A stretch of 64,000 bases of DNA from Bacillota bacterium (GTDB taxonomy: Bacteria > Bacillota > Negativicutes > DSM-13327): assembly GCA_017889585.1 (NCBI GenBank), contig JAGFZX010000003.1:55166-119165 (forward strand). The letters are read 5' to 3'. Numbering within the stretch: the stretch's first letter is position 1; each line of letters begins with the position of its first letter. The notes beneath the pieces were generated by a model. That model saw nothing but the letters and a program-made list of their open reading frames with translations, made no database searches and was not told where the DNA came from. Shown piece by piece: positions 28,790 through 38,706 of this stretch. The translations under genes and the position numbers were made by a program.

Positions 28790-28847
28790 AAAAGTGATAA
28801 ACTAGTATATAATAAACCAGTTTATTATATACTAGTTTATCACTTTT
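28790..28847. promoter_or_regulatory. 58-nt perfect palindrome overlapping a promoter
   Basis: The 28-base arms at 28790-28817 and 28820-28847 are exact inverted copies around CA. Inside it TTGAAA (28786-28791) and TATAAT (28808-28813), 16 bases apart, make a plus-strand promoter; symmetry gives a similar -10 on the other strand. TGATAAACTAGT in the arms and AATAAACCAGTTTATT at the centre resemble the MarR operator at 29284-29301 (TGATTAACTAGTTAATCA). The plus promoter would read the 36-residue membrane protein at 29014. The rest of 28541-29013 has no clear gene. Confidence 0.7.
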
Positions 28848-29013
28848 CTAATATGTTATAAAGCTAAACACCGATTTATAAAACTAGAAAGGAATGATGC
28901 AATGCTTGAATAAATTGACTCGTACTTAGTTCTTTCAATAAACCACAGATAAATAATTCCGGAATGCGCTACCAATAAATTTTTTTAATATTATTTTATA
29001 TCAGGAGGATTGT

Positions 29014-29124
29014 ATGATGGGAAAAAACAAAAAAACAGTCATTGGTATTTTTATAACATATATATTTGCTTTTGCATTTTTAATGGAAATAGGCTTTAGA
29101 GAGATTATCGGCATTTGGTTATAA
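29014..29124 (+). CDS. 36-residue single-span membrane protein
   Basis: AGGAGG (29003-29008) precedes two adjacent ATG codons (29014, 29017). The product begins MMGKNKKT, has one hydrophobic segment (VIGIFITYIFAFAFLMEIG, about residues 9-27) and ends FREIIGIWL. Lys at the start and the hydrophobic run suggest a helix with its N-terminus inside. It lies between a MarR-type palindromic promoter and the marR gene. Proteins of this size are often missed; a role with the MarR regulator (stress, drug or redox response) is inference from position. Confidence 0.7.
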   Translation: MMGKNKKTVIGIFITYIFAFAFLMEIGFREIIGIWL

Positions 29125-29247
29125 TAAAGAAAGCCAAATTCAGTCCATTAAATCGGGCATTAACACAAAAAGCTTTCTTTGTCTTACAGACAGAGAGAGT
29201 TTTTTGTCTTTTATCGTTAGAAATAGTGCTTCATTTCAGGCAAACTA

Positions 29248-29301
29248 TTGACAGAAAGAGGGAAAAGTAATATTCTTGACATGTGATTAACTAGTTAATC
29301 A
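29248..29301 (+). promoter_or_regulatory. marR promoter and operator
   Basis: TTGACA (29248-29253) and TATTCT (29271-29276) are spaced by 17 bases. An exact 18-bp palindrome, TGATTAACTAGTTAATCA (29284-29301), lies at the predicted transcription start, where a bound MarR dimer would block transcription. This suggests autorepression. Confidence 0.8.
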
Positions 29302-29371
29302 TATGCGTATTTCCCTGAATATCTGATATTAACATTAAAGTTTCTTAAGAAGCATTTAAGAGGGAGGTTAC

Positions 29372-29797
29372 ATGGAAAAAACAGACGAACTCTTCCGCCA
29401 ACTATACCAAACTACTCGTGTTATTTCAAAAGGATTAAACCAAATGCTGCAAAAACATGGAATATATAGTTCAGAGTGGACTATCATCACGACGATAAAG
29501 GATAAAGGCGAAATGCCTCAAGCCGTTCTGGCTAATTATTTAAATATTGAACCGGCAGCGATATCCAAAAGCCTGATAAACTTAGAACGAAAAGGGTTCA
29601 TATGGAGACGAGAAGGGACAGATAAACGCGAAAAGACGGTTTTCTTGACCGAAGCCTCCTTGCAGCTATATCCTCAATGGGAAGAAGTCGCCCGATGGCA
29701 TCGACAACAATTGTTAATTGGGCTATCTGAAGAAAAGCTTAATGAGACATACGAATTACTACAAGCGATTTTTACGAATGCTCAACATGTCAAATAA
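29372..29797 (+). CDS. MarR family transcriptional regulator
   Basis: The 141-residue protein has the MarR winged helix: LFRQLYQTTRVISKGLNQML (dimer helix), SEWTIITTIKDKGEMPQAVLANYLNIEPAAISKSLINLERKGFI (helix-turn-helix, residues about 36-79), then RREGTDKREKTVFLTEA (wing with the conserved Asp-Lys-Arg). GGGAGG precedes the ATG. It has a promoter with a palindrome at the start site and probably also controls the palindromic promoter of the small membrane protein 0.5 kb upstream. The ligand is unknown. An AGCTG/CAGCT hairpin with T-rich tail at 29912-29936 may end the transcript. Confidence 0.92.
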   Translation: MEKTDELFRQLYQTTRVISKGLNQMLQKHGIYSSEWTIITTIKDKGEMPQAVLANYLNIEPAAISKSLINLERKGFIWRREGTDKREKTVFLTEASLQLYPQWEEVARWHRQQLLIGLSEEKLNETYELLQAIFTNAQHVK

Positions 29798-30042
29798 AAT
29801 TCTGTAAAAAGATGATTAATCAATGAGTTGAGTTATTTTCATATACATGTCTCCATACAAATAAAAGATCCTAATGACAAAGAGACTATCGCATTAGCAA
29901 TATAATTTTATAGCTGGCGACAGCTCCGATCTTTCTTTTACAATTTACTAAATTGCATATAATGTAATTTGAAGCAAAAAGGGTGCACGAGAACAGAGGA
30001 ATATTTTCCTCAAAATTTTGTCTTACTGTTATTGCCATTTAA

Positions 30043-30174
30043 GAAATCATACAACAACTGGGGCATACTGATGACGATACGATAAAACGAGTATACCTGC
30101 ATGTTGCCAAAGATAAGAAAAAAGAGGCCGCCCACAAGTTTGATAAACTCATGGACAACCTCTATTTTTTTTGA
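30043..30174 (+). pseudogene. C-terminal remnant of a tyrosine-type integrase
   Basis: The plus-strand frame reads EIIQQLGHTDDDTIKRVYLH and then VAKDKKKEAAHKFDKLMDNL before TGA. LGH followed 11 residues later by Y-LH is the C-terminal catalytic box (LGH...Y) of phage-type integrases. The frame is preceded by a TAA, and nothing else of the protein is seen upstream. Non-coding sequence continues to the groEL end. It marks a lost integrative element; the region 29798-30042 holds nothing else that I recognise. Confidence 0.65.
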
Positions 30175-30217
30175 TTTTCGGTAGCAAAATGGTAACATAC
30201 AATGTTTCCAAGAAGCC

Positions 30218-30240
30218 AAACCCTTTGATCAGAAGGGTTT
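30218..30240 (-). terminator. Probable hairpin after groEL
   Basis: AAACCCTT (30218-30225) and AAGGGTTT (30233-30240) form an 8-bp stem just past the groEL stop. The tail on the minus strand (GGCTTCTTGG) is only weakly T-rich, so termination may be partial. Confidence 0.5.
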
Positions 30241-30251
30241 AGAACTCCTAA

Positions 30252-31970
<1,719 letters not shown>

Positions 31971-32038
31971 TCAGTTTGGATGAGAGGTAGTAGGCCCGCA
32001 CCCAAGTCCTGATATCCAGCTTTTGCCAGACCAATTGA

Positions 32039-32365
<327 letters not shown>

Positions 32366-32392
32366 TTAGCACTCAGTAGTAGCGAGTGCTAA
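32366..32392. promoter_or_regulatory. CIRCE operator (HrcA site) of groESL
   Basis: TTAGCACTC (32366-32374), nine bases, GAGTGCTAA (32384-32392) is the exact CIRCE consensus. It lies downstream of the groE promoter and upstream of groES, so HrcA should repress the operon. hrcA itself is not in this window. Confidence 0.97.
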
Positions 32393-32403
32393 TCACTTAT
32401 TTT

Positions 32404-32432
32404 ATAATATAAAATTAGCCAACAAAAAGCAA
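32404..32432 (-). promoter_or_regulatory. groESL promoter
   Basis: On the minus strand TTGCTT (32432-32427) and TATTAT (32409-32404) are separated by 17 bases. The transcript would start right at the CIRCE element. Confidence 0.75.
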
Positions 32433-32494
32433 GTGTTTAGCAAGAAAAATACGTATTTTTCGTAAATTTTTCTGAGAAATCCTCATTTCCTAGA

Positions 32495-33076
32495 TTAATT
32501 TTTCTTTTTTGATGCCCCCACGATAGCTTCAGCTACATCTTTAATGGCTTTACGCTTACTCATACTGTACTGCTGAATACGTCGATAGGCTTCAGTTTCA
32601 CTTAGATTATAGGCATCCATTAAGATCCCTTTGGCCCGGTCAAGAATTTTTCGGGTCTCTAGAGAATTTTTTACGTTTTCTAATTCTTGTTCTAGCTCGG
32701 CAAATTCCTGGAAACGAGATAAGGCAATCTCCATAGCTGGAAATAAGTTTGCTTCCTTGACAGGCTTTACTAAATAAGCCAGTACTCCTGAATCTTTAGC
32801 CTTTTCCACAATGTCTTTTTGGCTAAAAGCTGTTAGCAGTAAGACAGGAGCAATTTTTTCATTGGAAATTATTTTAGCTGCTGTAATACCATCCATCTCA
32901 GGCATCTTAATATCCATAATCACCAAATCAGGCTGTTGCTCACGCACCAACTCAACAGCCTTGATGCCATTAGATGCCTCAGCTACAATAGTATGTCCAG
33001 CTTCTTCTAACATCTCCTTCAAATCCATTCTGATAATAGATTCATTATCAGCAATAATAATTCGTAGTGGTTGCAT
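32495..33076 (-). CDS. Response regulator with ANTAR RNA-binding domain
   Basis: The 193-residue protein has a receiver domain (residues 4-120) with the acidic pair in IIADNE, phosphoacceptor Asp in LVIMDIKMPEMDG (about 55), Thr in LLLTAFSQ and Lys in YLVKPV, and a C-terminal ANTAR domain (about 135-190, RKILDRAKGILMDAYNLSE, then EAYRRIQQYSMSKRK). Such proteins (EutV, NasT, AmiR types) bind paired hairpins in mRNA leaders and prevent termination. The start lies 2 bases past the kinase stop, so the pair is coupled. Its target RNA is not evident here. Confidence 0.95.
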   Translation of the reverse strand: MQPLRIIIADNESIIRMDLKEMLEEAGHTIVAEASNGIKAVELVREQQPDLVIMDIKMPEMDGITAAKIISNEKIAPVLLLTAFSQKDIVEKAKDSGVLAYLVKPVKEANLFPAMEIALSRFQEFAELEQELENVKNSLETRKILDRAKGILMDAYNLSETEAYRRIQQYSMSKRKAIKDVAEAIVGASKKKN

Positions 33077-33078
33077 AC

Positions 33079-34503
33079 TTAATCTCCTCCCTCCACCTTA
33101 CGGGGAATTGTAATACAGGCATGAGTACCTTGATCATTATACAGTTCAAAACTGCCGCCAACATCGCTTTCAATCAACGTACGTACAATTTGCAGTCCCA
33201 GACTATTCGACGCCTGGGGATTAAAATTCAAGGGCATACCAATCCCATTATCATATATTTCAATTTTATAAGCATCTGCAAGTGTAGAAATCTCTACCCC
33301 AATAATACCTTCCCGCCTGCCAGTAAAACCATGTTCAATTGAGTTTTGAATCAGTTCATTAATGACCAAGGCCAAGCTACTAGCCTGCTCAGAGGGCAAA
33401 ATGACAGTCTGACCATTGAAACGAGTTTTCAAATCAAAATCAGGTTCCAGCATATTCTGAATCACAAGTTCTAAAATATTTTTAGTAACTTCTGCTACAT
33501 CAATAAATTCTGCATCCTGTTGCGACAAAAACTCATGAACAACGGAAATGCTTGCAATTCGGTTAACGCTCTCTTGCAGGGCTGCTTTAACTTCCTGTGA
33601 TTTTGTACGGCGTGCCTGTAGCCGCAAGAGACTGGCGATAGTTTGCAAATTATTCTTCACCCGATGGTGGATTTCCTGAATAACAGCCGATTTTATAAGT
33701 AGTTCTTTTTCTTTCTTTTTCAATTCCGTAACATCAGTCAGAATAACCACGATACATACAATACTAACTCCATTAACAATAACAGGAATGGCCCGTTGTA
33801 CCAATGTCATCGCACCTTCAGTCAGTTCCGTTTCACAAGCTTCCCGTGCAACCATAGCTTTCTGGACCAAGCCCATATGAGCTTGGCGTTCATAAATACG
33901 CCGTCCAACAATACACCCCACAGCCAATACCTTATAAATACTATCAGCCGTGGAATTTGCAAAAATGATCTTCCCTTGATCATCAACAATGATAATACCA
34001 TCACTTGCCGATAGAGAACGATATAATTTACTACTACTCGGAATCCGTACAGTGGCAAGCATTAATTGAGCTGTTTCCACCAGCAGCTGATGGCTTTCTA
34101 GCTGAGCTTCTTCCATACTCGATTCAAAACTGACAACCGCGATAACATTACTGCTAGCATCCCGTATAGGATAGACTTGCATCTCCATCCACATACCCAG
34201 TGCCCACTCACGTTGTCCGCGAATGGCCTCTCCAGTACTAATAGTTCGCCAAATGAGAGGTTCTTCAGATGCATGAACAGTTGTTCCAAGTATAGTAGCA
34301 TTCTGCTGTACAAAGCTAGTATTAGGCTTAACTTGTGCTATGGTCACTAAAGATTTTTCATTACAACTTTTGGCATATACTGTAACCTGAGCATGAGCCA
34401 GATCGCTTGCCAAACCAAGTATAGAACAGATATTATCCAATACTGCAATCTGTGCCGGGGCTAATGCAGTCATTTTCCGACATATATCTCCTGCTACTAC
34501 CAT
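33079..34503 (-). CDS. Sensor histidine kinase (HisKA_2 type) partner of the ANTAR regulator
   Basis: This 474-residue soluble kinase lacks membrane helices. It has an N-terminal GAF-like/HK sensor (about 1-150), a PAS domain (about 155-270, SDGIIIVDDQGKIIFANSTA), the phosphoacceptor box IQEIHHRVKNNLQTIASLLR (HisKA_2), and an ATPase domain with ALVINELIQNSIEHGF (N box), IYDNGIGMP and LGLQIVRTL (G boxes). This layout is that of EutW/PdtaS-type kinases that pair with ANTAR regulators. The start at 34503 follows GGAGG. The signal is unknown; a cytoplasmic ligand is likely. Confidence 0.93.
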   Translation of the reverse strand: MVVAGDICRKMTALAPAQIAVLDNICSILGLASDLAHAQVTVYAKSCNEKSLVTIAQVKPNTSFVQQNATILGTTVHASEEPLIWRTISTGEAIRGQREWALGMWMEMQVYPIRDASSNVIAVVSFESSMEEAQLESHQLLVETAQLMLATVRIPSSSKLYRSLSASDGIIIVDDQGKIIFANSTADSIYKVLAVGCIVGRRIYERQAHMGLVQKAMVAREACETELTEGAMTLVQRAIPVIVNGVSIVCIVVILTDVTELKKKEKELLIKSAVIQEIHHRVKNNLQTIASLLRLQARRTKSQEVKAALQESVNRIASISVVHEFLSQQDAEFIDVAEVTKNILELVIQNMLEPDFDLKTRFNGQTVILPSEQASSLALVINELIQNSIEHGFTGRREGIIGVEISTLADAYKIEIYDNGIGMPLNFNPQASNSLGLQIVRTLIESDVGGSFELYNDQGTHACITIPRKVEGGD

Positions 34504-34654
34504 ATTTACCTCCAGCAATAATCAGCAAATTTATTTACAGAACAACTTATTTGAATAGAATTAAAAAATTTCACTCTATATACCTATTCAACTTACCCTT
34601 CAGAAATTCCTTGTTATATTTACACATTCGCCCATTCAATGCAAACCATCTTTA

Positions 34655-35695
34655 CTAATTACCCAATTTCAATGACGGAATGGCGTTTAAATGTAAATCA
34701 GCATAGTGACCGCTTAAATATTGATAATAAGCCCTACAAGCAATCATCGCCGCATTATCTGTACATAATATAAGATCCGGATAAAATAATGACATACCAG
34801 CTTGCTGACACTGCTGCTGTAATTTAAGTTTAAGCCCACTATTGGCAGCTACACCACCTGCTAGTACGATCTGCTTTACATTGCATTTACTAGCAGCCTG
34901 CAATGCCTTGCTCACCAATACATCCACAACTGCTGCCTGAAAACTGGCAGCCACGTCAGCGTTATTGACCTCTTCACCGCGTTGCGCAGCACTATTCAAA
35001 TAATTAAGTACTGCTGACTTTAGACCGCTAAAACTAAATTCAAAATTATCCCGCCCGGTTAAGGCCCGGGGAAAAGCAACCGCATCTGGATTGCCTGTTT
35101 TTGCCAAACTATCAATATATGGTCCGCCAGGGTAAGGCAGTTTCATTACCCTAGCTACTTTATCAAAAGCTTCACCAGCTGCATCATCTCTAGTCTGACC
35201 CAAGAGTTCAAAATCATTATATCCCTTAACATGTACCAAAGAAGTATGTCCACCAGATACAACCAAAGCCATAAAAGGAGGTTCTAATTCAGAATGGGAT
35301 AAGAAGTTGGCAAAGATATGTCCTTCTAAATGATTGACACCAATAAGCGGTATATCTTTAGCAAAGGATAACGCTTTAGCTACTGATACACCAATTAGTA
35401 GCGCTCCCACCAAGCCTGGACCATGTGTTACGCCAATTGCTGTAATATCACTTAAGGATACTTTCGCCGCGCGTAGAGCTTGATCCACTACGGGAATAAC
35501 ATTTTCAATATGTTTGCGAGAAGCAATTTCAGGCACAACACCTCCGAACTTTTGATGCACTGGTATTTGAGATGAAATGACATTTGACAAAACAATCCGT
35601 CCATCAGCAATTACTGAGGCTGATGTTTCATCACAGCTTGTTTCTAAAGCCAATATTAAGCATGGTTTAGGGGAGTTTCCTTCATAATCTTCCAA
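34655..35695 (-). CDS. tsaD: tRNA N6-adenosine threonylcarbamoyltransferase TsaD
   Basis: The 346-residue protein transfers the threonylcarbamoyl group to A37 of ANN-decoding tRNAs. It shows [13 protein letters not shown] near residue 16, the HKHIEN-like and HLEGHIFAN metal sites (HxxxH), [22 protein letters not shown], and [12 protein letters not shown] in the ASKHA fold. The start is TTG at 35695, nine bases after AAGGAG. It lies downstream of rimI with a 186-base gap that holds a dispersed repeat. TsaB and TsaE partners are encoded just upstream. Confidence 0.96.
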   Translation of the reverse strand: MEDYEGNSPKPCLILALETSCDETSASVIADGRIVLSNVISSQIPVHQKFGGVVPEIASRKHIENVIPVVDQALRAAKVSLSDITAIGVTHGPGLVGALLIGVSVAKALSFAKDIPLIGVNHLEGHIFANFLSHSELEPPFMALVVSGGHTSLVHVKGYNDFELLGQTRDDAAGEAFDKVARVMKLPYPGGPYIDSLAKTGNPDAVAFPRALTGRDNFEFSFSGLKSAVLNYLNSAAQRGEEVNNADVAASFQAAVVDVLVSKALQAASKCNVKQIVLAGGVAANSGLKLKLQQQCQQAGMSLFYPDLILCTDNAAMIACRAYYQYLSGHYADLHLNAIPSLKLGN

Positions 35696-35771
35696 AACAA
35701 CGGTCTCCTTTTTGTAACGTATTCTCTAACTATTACATATTATAAGTATCAGCAATCACCCTATCAGCCAC

Positions 35772-35843
35772 GCAAGTGGCTATTTTTTTCGGAATCAGAA
35801 AGTATCACACTCTCTTGATTCCAAGTAAGGGCAACTAAGGCTT
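35772..35843 (-). repeat. Dispersed repeat, copy 1 (palindromic core)
   Basis: Read on the minus strand, about 70 bases match 45481-45550: CCTTAGTNGNNCTTANTTGG, then a 32-base imperfect palindrome (core at 35791-35822, GGAATCA...TGATTCC), then GATTCCGNAAAAATAG. In the core 26 of 32 positions agree between the copies. It is extragenic in both places. Confidence 0.7.
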
Positions 35844-35859
35844 GGCGCAAGCCAAGTTT
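35836..35859 (+). repeat. Hairpin beside the dispersed repeat, rimI-tsaD gap
   Basis: CTTGGC and GCCAAG arms around GCAA are followed by a T-rich tail on the plus strand, where no gene ends. A second hairpin, AGCCAC/GTGGCT with seven T, lies at 35767-35789 in the same orientation. Both belong to or flank the repeat at 35772-35843 and are not terminators of a visible gene. Confidence 0.45.
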
Positions 35860-35881
35860 TCTTTATCCCGCAATTATAAAA

Positions 35882-36331
35882 TTATGCTAATTTATCACAC
35901 CACATAATTAATGCATCTTCCTGTGTATCACTATAATAGTTACGACGTATTCCCCGCGAGACAAAACCTAATTTGGTATATAACCCCTGAGCCACAGTAT
36001 TAGATGTTCGCACCTCTAGGGTCATACAAAGAGCTCCTCGATCTTTAGCATGCTCAATAAGTGCTGACATTAATTTTTCACCAAGTTTTCGCCCTCGGTA
36101 CTCAGGCAAAATCGCCACATTGGTAACATGAGCTTCGTCTACAATGATCCACATACCTGCATAGCCAATAATCGTACCGCTATCAACCATTACTAAATAA
36201 TGGGCCAATTCATTTTTCATTTCAGAGACAAAACCTGCCCGCGACCAAGGCAAAGTAAAGGACTCTTCTTCCACTATCAGCACACTATTAATATCAAATT
36301 CATTCATACGGCGTAAAGTAATGGGAGTCAT
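35882..36331 (-). CDS. rimI: Ribosomal protein alanine N-acetyltransferase
   Basis: The 149-residue GNAT enzyme has the acetyl-CoA loop VTNVAILPEYRGRKLGEKLM (V-x-P-x-x-R-x-x-G/A) near 75 and the C-terminal LEVRTSNTVAQGLYTKLGF segment of RimI. It acetylates the N-terminal Ala of ribosomal protein S18. The start at 36331 follows GGAGG and overlaps the tsaB stop by ATGA. The tsaE-tsaB-rimI-tsaD order is common in Firmicutes. Confidence 0.94.
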   Translation of the reverse strand: MTPITLRRMNEFDINSVLIVEEESFTLPWSRAGFVSEMKNELAHYLVMVDSGTIIGYAGMWIIVDEAHVTNVAILPEYRGRKLGEKLMSALIEHAKDRGALCMTLEVRTSNTVAQGLYTKLGFVSRGIRRNYYSDTQEDALIMWCDKLA

Positions 36332-37035
36332 AGGTTTCCTCCATGGCGTCGTTCCCATAAAACTTCGGCTTCAGAGCGCCTGATATATAAGGGCTCTAAA
36401 GCCATAACATCATCCTGTCTGCCCTGGCTGATCAGTATATGCCCCAATGTTGCTACACTACCAGCCCGCTGGATAATCAGATGCGGTGCAGCTAGCACCA
36501 GATTTTTGCCTATCTGCTGAATTTTCGCGCGGTGCAAGACCGTCGCTTCTCCCATTAATACTACAGGAGTATTATACTCCGCCAAATTGTCCAAGGCCTC
36601 ATCAATATACATGACTGTTGGTGGCATAAGTTCCTTAAGCTCACCACTGCGCCATTCAAATAGCGCGTGATATACATTACCTTTTTGTGCATCTAGCATA
36701 GGCGCTAATATAACGCCAGGTACAAGGCACCCATAGGCCAGTGCCGCCAATGTAGGCACACCAATAAGCGGCACATTCATCGCATAAGCGAGAGTCTTTG
36801 CTGTCGCTAAACCAATTCTTAGGCCAGTAAAGGAACCTGGACCAACACTTACCGCCACGGCCTTGATATCAGCCTTGCTCACCTCAGCCATAGCCAAAAT
36901 TTTATCAATATGGGGCATTAATAATTCTGAATGTGTTTTTTTAGTTTGCAATGTAATTTCAGCGAGCAGAGTATCAGCAGTCGCCAGTGCCACACTTGAT
37001 ACTAATGTAGCTGTTTCTAAAGCAAGAATGGGCAT
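36328..37035 (-). CDS. tsaB: tRNA threonylcarbamoyladenosine biosynthesis protein TsaB
   Basis: The 235-residue ASKHA-fold protein is the inactive TsaD paralogue that scaffolds the t6A complex. It begins MPILALETATLVSSVALA and has the signature VSVGPGSFTGLRIGLATAK near residue 67. It lacks the His metal ligands of TsaD, as expected. It overlaps tsaE by 19 bases and rimI by 4, so the three are translated together. Confidence 0.95.
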   Translation of the reverse strand: MPILALETATLVSSVALATADTLLAEITLQTKKTHSELLMPHIDKILAMAEVSKADIKAVAVSVGPGSFTGLRIGLATAKTLAYAMNVPLIGVPTLAALAYGCLVPGVILAPMLDAQKGNVYHALFEWRSGELKELMPPTVMYIDEALDNLAEYNTPVVLMGEATVLHRAKIQQIGKNLVLAAPHLIIQRAGSVATLGHILISQGRQDDVMALEPLYIRRSEAEVLWERRHGGNL

Positions 37036-37493
37036 GTTTGTTTCAACTCCTCACAGATATGTTCATAAACGGTGCCCCGGGCGGCCACATGTAAAATACG
37101 TTCATCTATATTGTTACCGCTTTTTACATCAATCCATAAATATTCATCAGGCAGCTCACCAGGAAATTTGTCTGGCCATTCAATAATTGATAACCCTTGT
37201 CCTTCAGTATATTCATAGAAACCAATATCAAATAATTCTTCCGCATATTCCAGGCGATACAAATCAAAATGATAGATGGGAAAGCTAGCCTCATATACAT
37301 TTAAAATAGTAAATGTCGGGCTGTTGATTGTATCTTCTACTCCTAAAGCTTTAGCTAATCCCTGCACTAATAAGGTCTTACCTGCTCCCAAATCTCCTGC
37401 CAAACAGACCACCAGACCTGGACCTAAAACCTTCGCCAAACACTGACCAAAGGAAAATGTTTCCTCTGGAGAAGTTGTTTTTAAATTCAACAT
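37017..37493 (-). CDS. tsaE: tRNA t6A biosynthesis ATPase TsaE
   Basis: The 158-residue P-loop ATPase has Walker A LAGDLGAGKTLLVQGLAKAL near residue 35 and the SPTFTILNVYE and HFDLYRLE segments of the family. It drives the TsaBD cycle. The ATG at 37493 stands behind GGGGG; a TTG at 37514 would add seven residues. It starts 14 bases after thiL. Confidence 0.95.
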   Translation of the reverse strand: MLNLKTTSPEETFSFGQCLAKVLGPGLVVCLAGDLGAGKTLLVQGLAKALGVEDTINSPTFTILNVYEASFPIYHFDLYRLEYAEELFDIGFYEYTEGQGLSIIEWPDKFPGELPDEYLWIDVKSGNNIDERILHVAARGTVYEHICEELKQTCPFLL

Positions 37494-37507
37494 AAACAAC
37501 AAACCCC

Positions 37508-38503
37508 CTAACAAAAATGGTTATAGCCCTTTGCTTCAAGGACTGAAGTACGGCCGTCCTCAGCCACTAATAATATACCTTCACTCCGCTCTGTTACTTC
37601 ACCTATCACTGTCAAGGGAGTGCCAATATCAACTTGTGCTAACACCTTAAATTTTTCAGGGGCAATTGTAAAGACTAATTGGTAATCTTCCCCACCATAT
37701 AAGGCATAATGTACTGCTGTTTTTCCAAACAAAAGAGCAGCCTCCTGAAGTTCAGGCGACAAAGGAATCAGCGAACTATATATACGCATGCCCACATTAC
37801 TAGCGTGAGCAATTTCGTTTACTTCACTTGCCAGGCCATCACTAATATCATTCATACTAGTTGATCCTAAAGTGGCTAGCATTTGTCCTTGAAGCACCTG
37901 AGGTTTTGGCACTAGATGTCTTGATACTAGAGACGAAGCAAAACTATAAATTTGCCAATCACCCTGCATGAGTAGATCTAGCCCACAGCCTGAATCCCCT
38001 AAGGTTCCAGTGACAACAACCAATTCTCCCACACGAGCACCTGATCGGCGCTGCAGTTTATCTGCCTCGACCTCACCGAGGACAGTCACATTAATGATCA
38101 GGCCATGAGGACTGGATACAGTATCGCCACCCACAATATTCACACCGAATTCTCGGCAAATTTCTTTCATACCATCATACAAACTCACAACAAAATCCAC
38201 GGGTAAATGTTTAGGCAAAGCAATAGAAATTACAACATGGTTCGGCACACCGCCCATGGCTGCAATATCACTTAAATTTACGCCAATGGCTTTATAACCA
38301 AGTTGCCAAGCACTACTTGTCGATAAATCAAAATGCACCTTTTCTACCAGCATATCAGTTGTCACTAATTGCAGACGACCAGGAGTCGATTTTAGTACAG
38401 CCGCATCATCGCCGATCCCAATCATCACACTATCGGCTTTATTAATAGTATCTCTTTTTATCAGGTCAATCAAGGCAAATTCCCCTAATTGTTCAAGTTG
38501 CAT
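37508..38503 (-). CDS. thiL: Thiamine-monophosphate kinase
   Basis: The 331-residue kinase makes thiamine pyrophosphate from thiamine phosphate. It shows IGDDAAVL near residue 27 (Mg/ATP site), TTDMLVEKVHF, GYKAIGVNLSDIAAMGG and VVGGDTVSSP, DISDGLASE, and YGGEDYQLVF: the PurM/ThiL fold motifs in order. The start at 38503 follows GGTGG; a further ATG lies at 38515. It heads the thiL-tsaE-tsaB-rimI unit and has no TPP riboswitch upstream that I can see. Confidence 0.95.
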   Translation of the reverse strand: MQLEQLGEFALIDLIKRDTINKADSVMIGIGDDAAVLKSTPGRLQLVTTDMLVEKVHFDLSTSSAWQLGYKAIGVNLSDIAAMGGVPNHVVISIALPKHLPVDFVVSLYDGMKEICREFGVNIVGGDTVSSPHGLIINVTVLGEVEADKLQRRSGARVGELVVVTGTLGDSGCGLDLLMQGDWQIYSFASSLVSRHLVPKPQVLQGQMLATLGSTSMNDISDGLASEVNEIAHASNVGMRIYSSLIPLSPELQEAALLFGKTAVHYALYGGEDYQLVFTIAPEKFKVLAQVDIGTPLTVIGEVTERSEGILLVAEDGRTSVLEAKGYNHFC

Positions 38504-38534
38504 ATTGACCACCATCCATTCTTTACTATATAGG

Positions 38535-38633
38535 TTGTTCGACTGCTAACGCATCGAACAAAGCGATCACATCGCCCTTTAAGCATCGTGTGCCTGCTTT
38601 TATGCTTTCGCCTGATCCTGGCAAATTCCTGCC
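38535..38633 (-). ncRNA. Possible structured leader upstream of thiL
   Basis: Four hairpins follow one another in 100 bases: GGCA/TGCC (38620-38633), AGCAT/ATGCT (38582-38606), GCGAT/ATCGC (38563-38575) and TTGTTCGA/TCGAACAA (38535-38561). No open frame is seen. On the minus strand it would lie in the thiL leader, ending 32 bases before the start codon. It does not match a TPP riboswitch. The class, if any, is unknown. Confidence 0.35.
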
Positions 38634-38673
38634 TTGCTAGTATGCCACATGCATAAAAAAAGTTGTATTACCA

Positions 38674-38704
38674 AAAACAGCAGCCCAGTATGGACTGCTG
38701 TTTT
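38674..38704 (-). terminator. Terminator of the amidase-GerMN operon
   Basis: AAAACAGCAG and CTGCTGTTTT arms pair around a 10-base loop (with two more CC/GG pairs) just after the GerMN stop, and TTTTTGG follows on the minus strand. Confidence 0.85.
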
Positions 38705-38706
38705 CA

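Noticed and set aside
28888..28930. Tiny frame (MQCLNKLTRT) after the palindromic promoter
   Set aside because: The purine-rich site touches the ATG and the peptide is only 10 residues; nothing else supports it.
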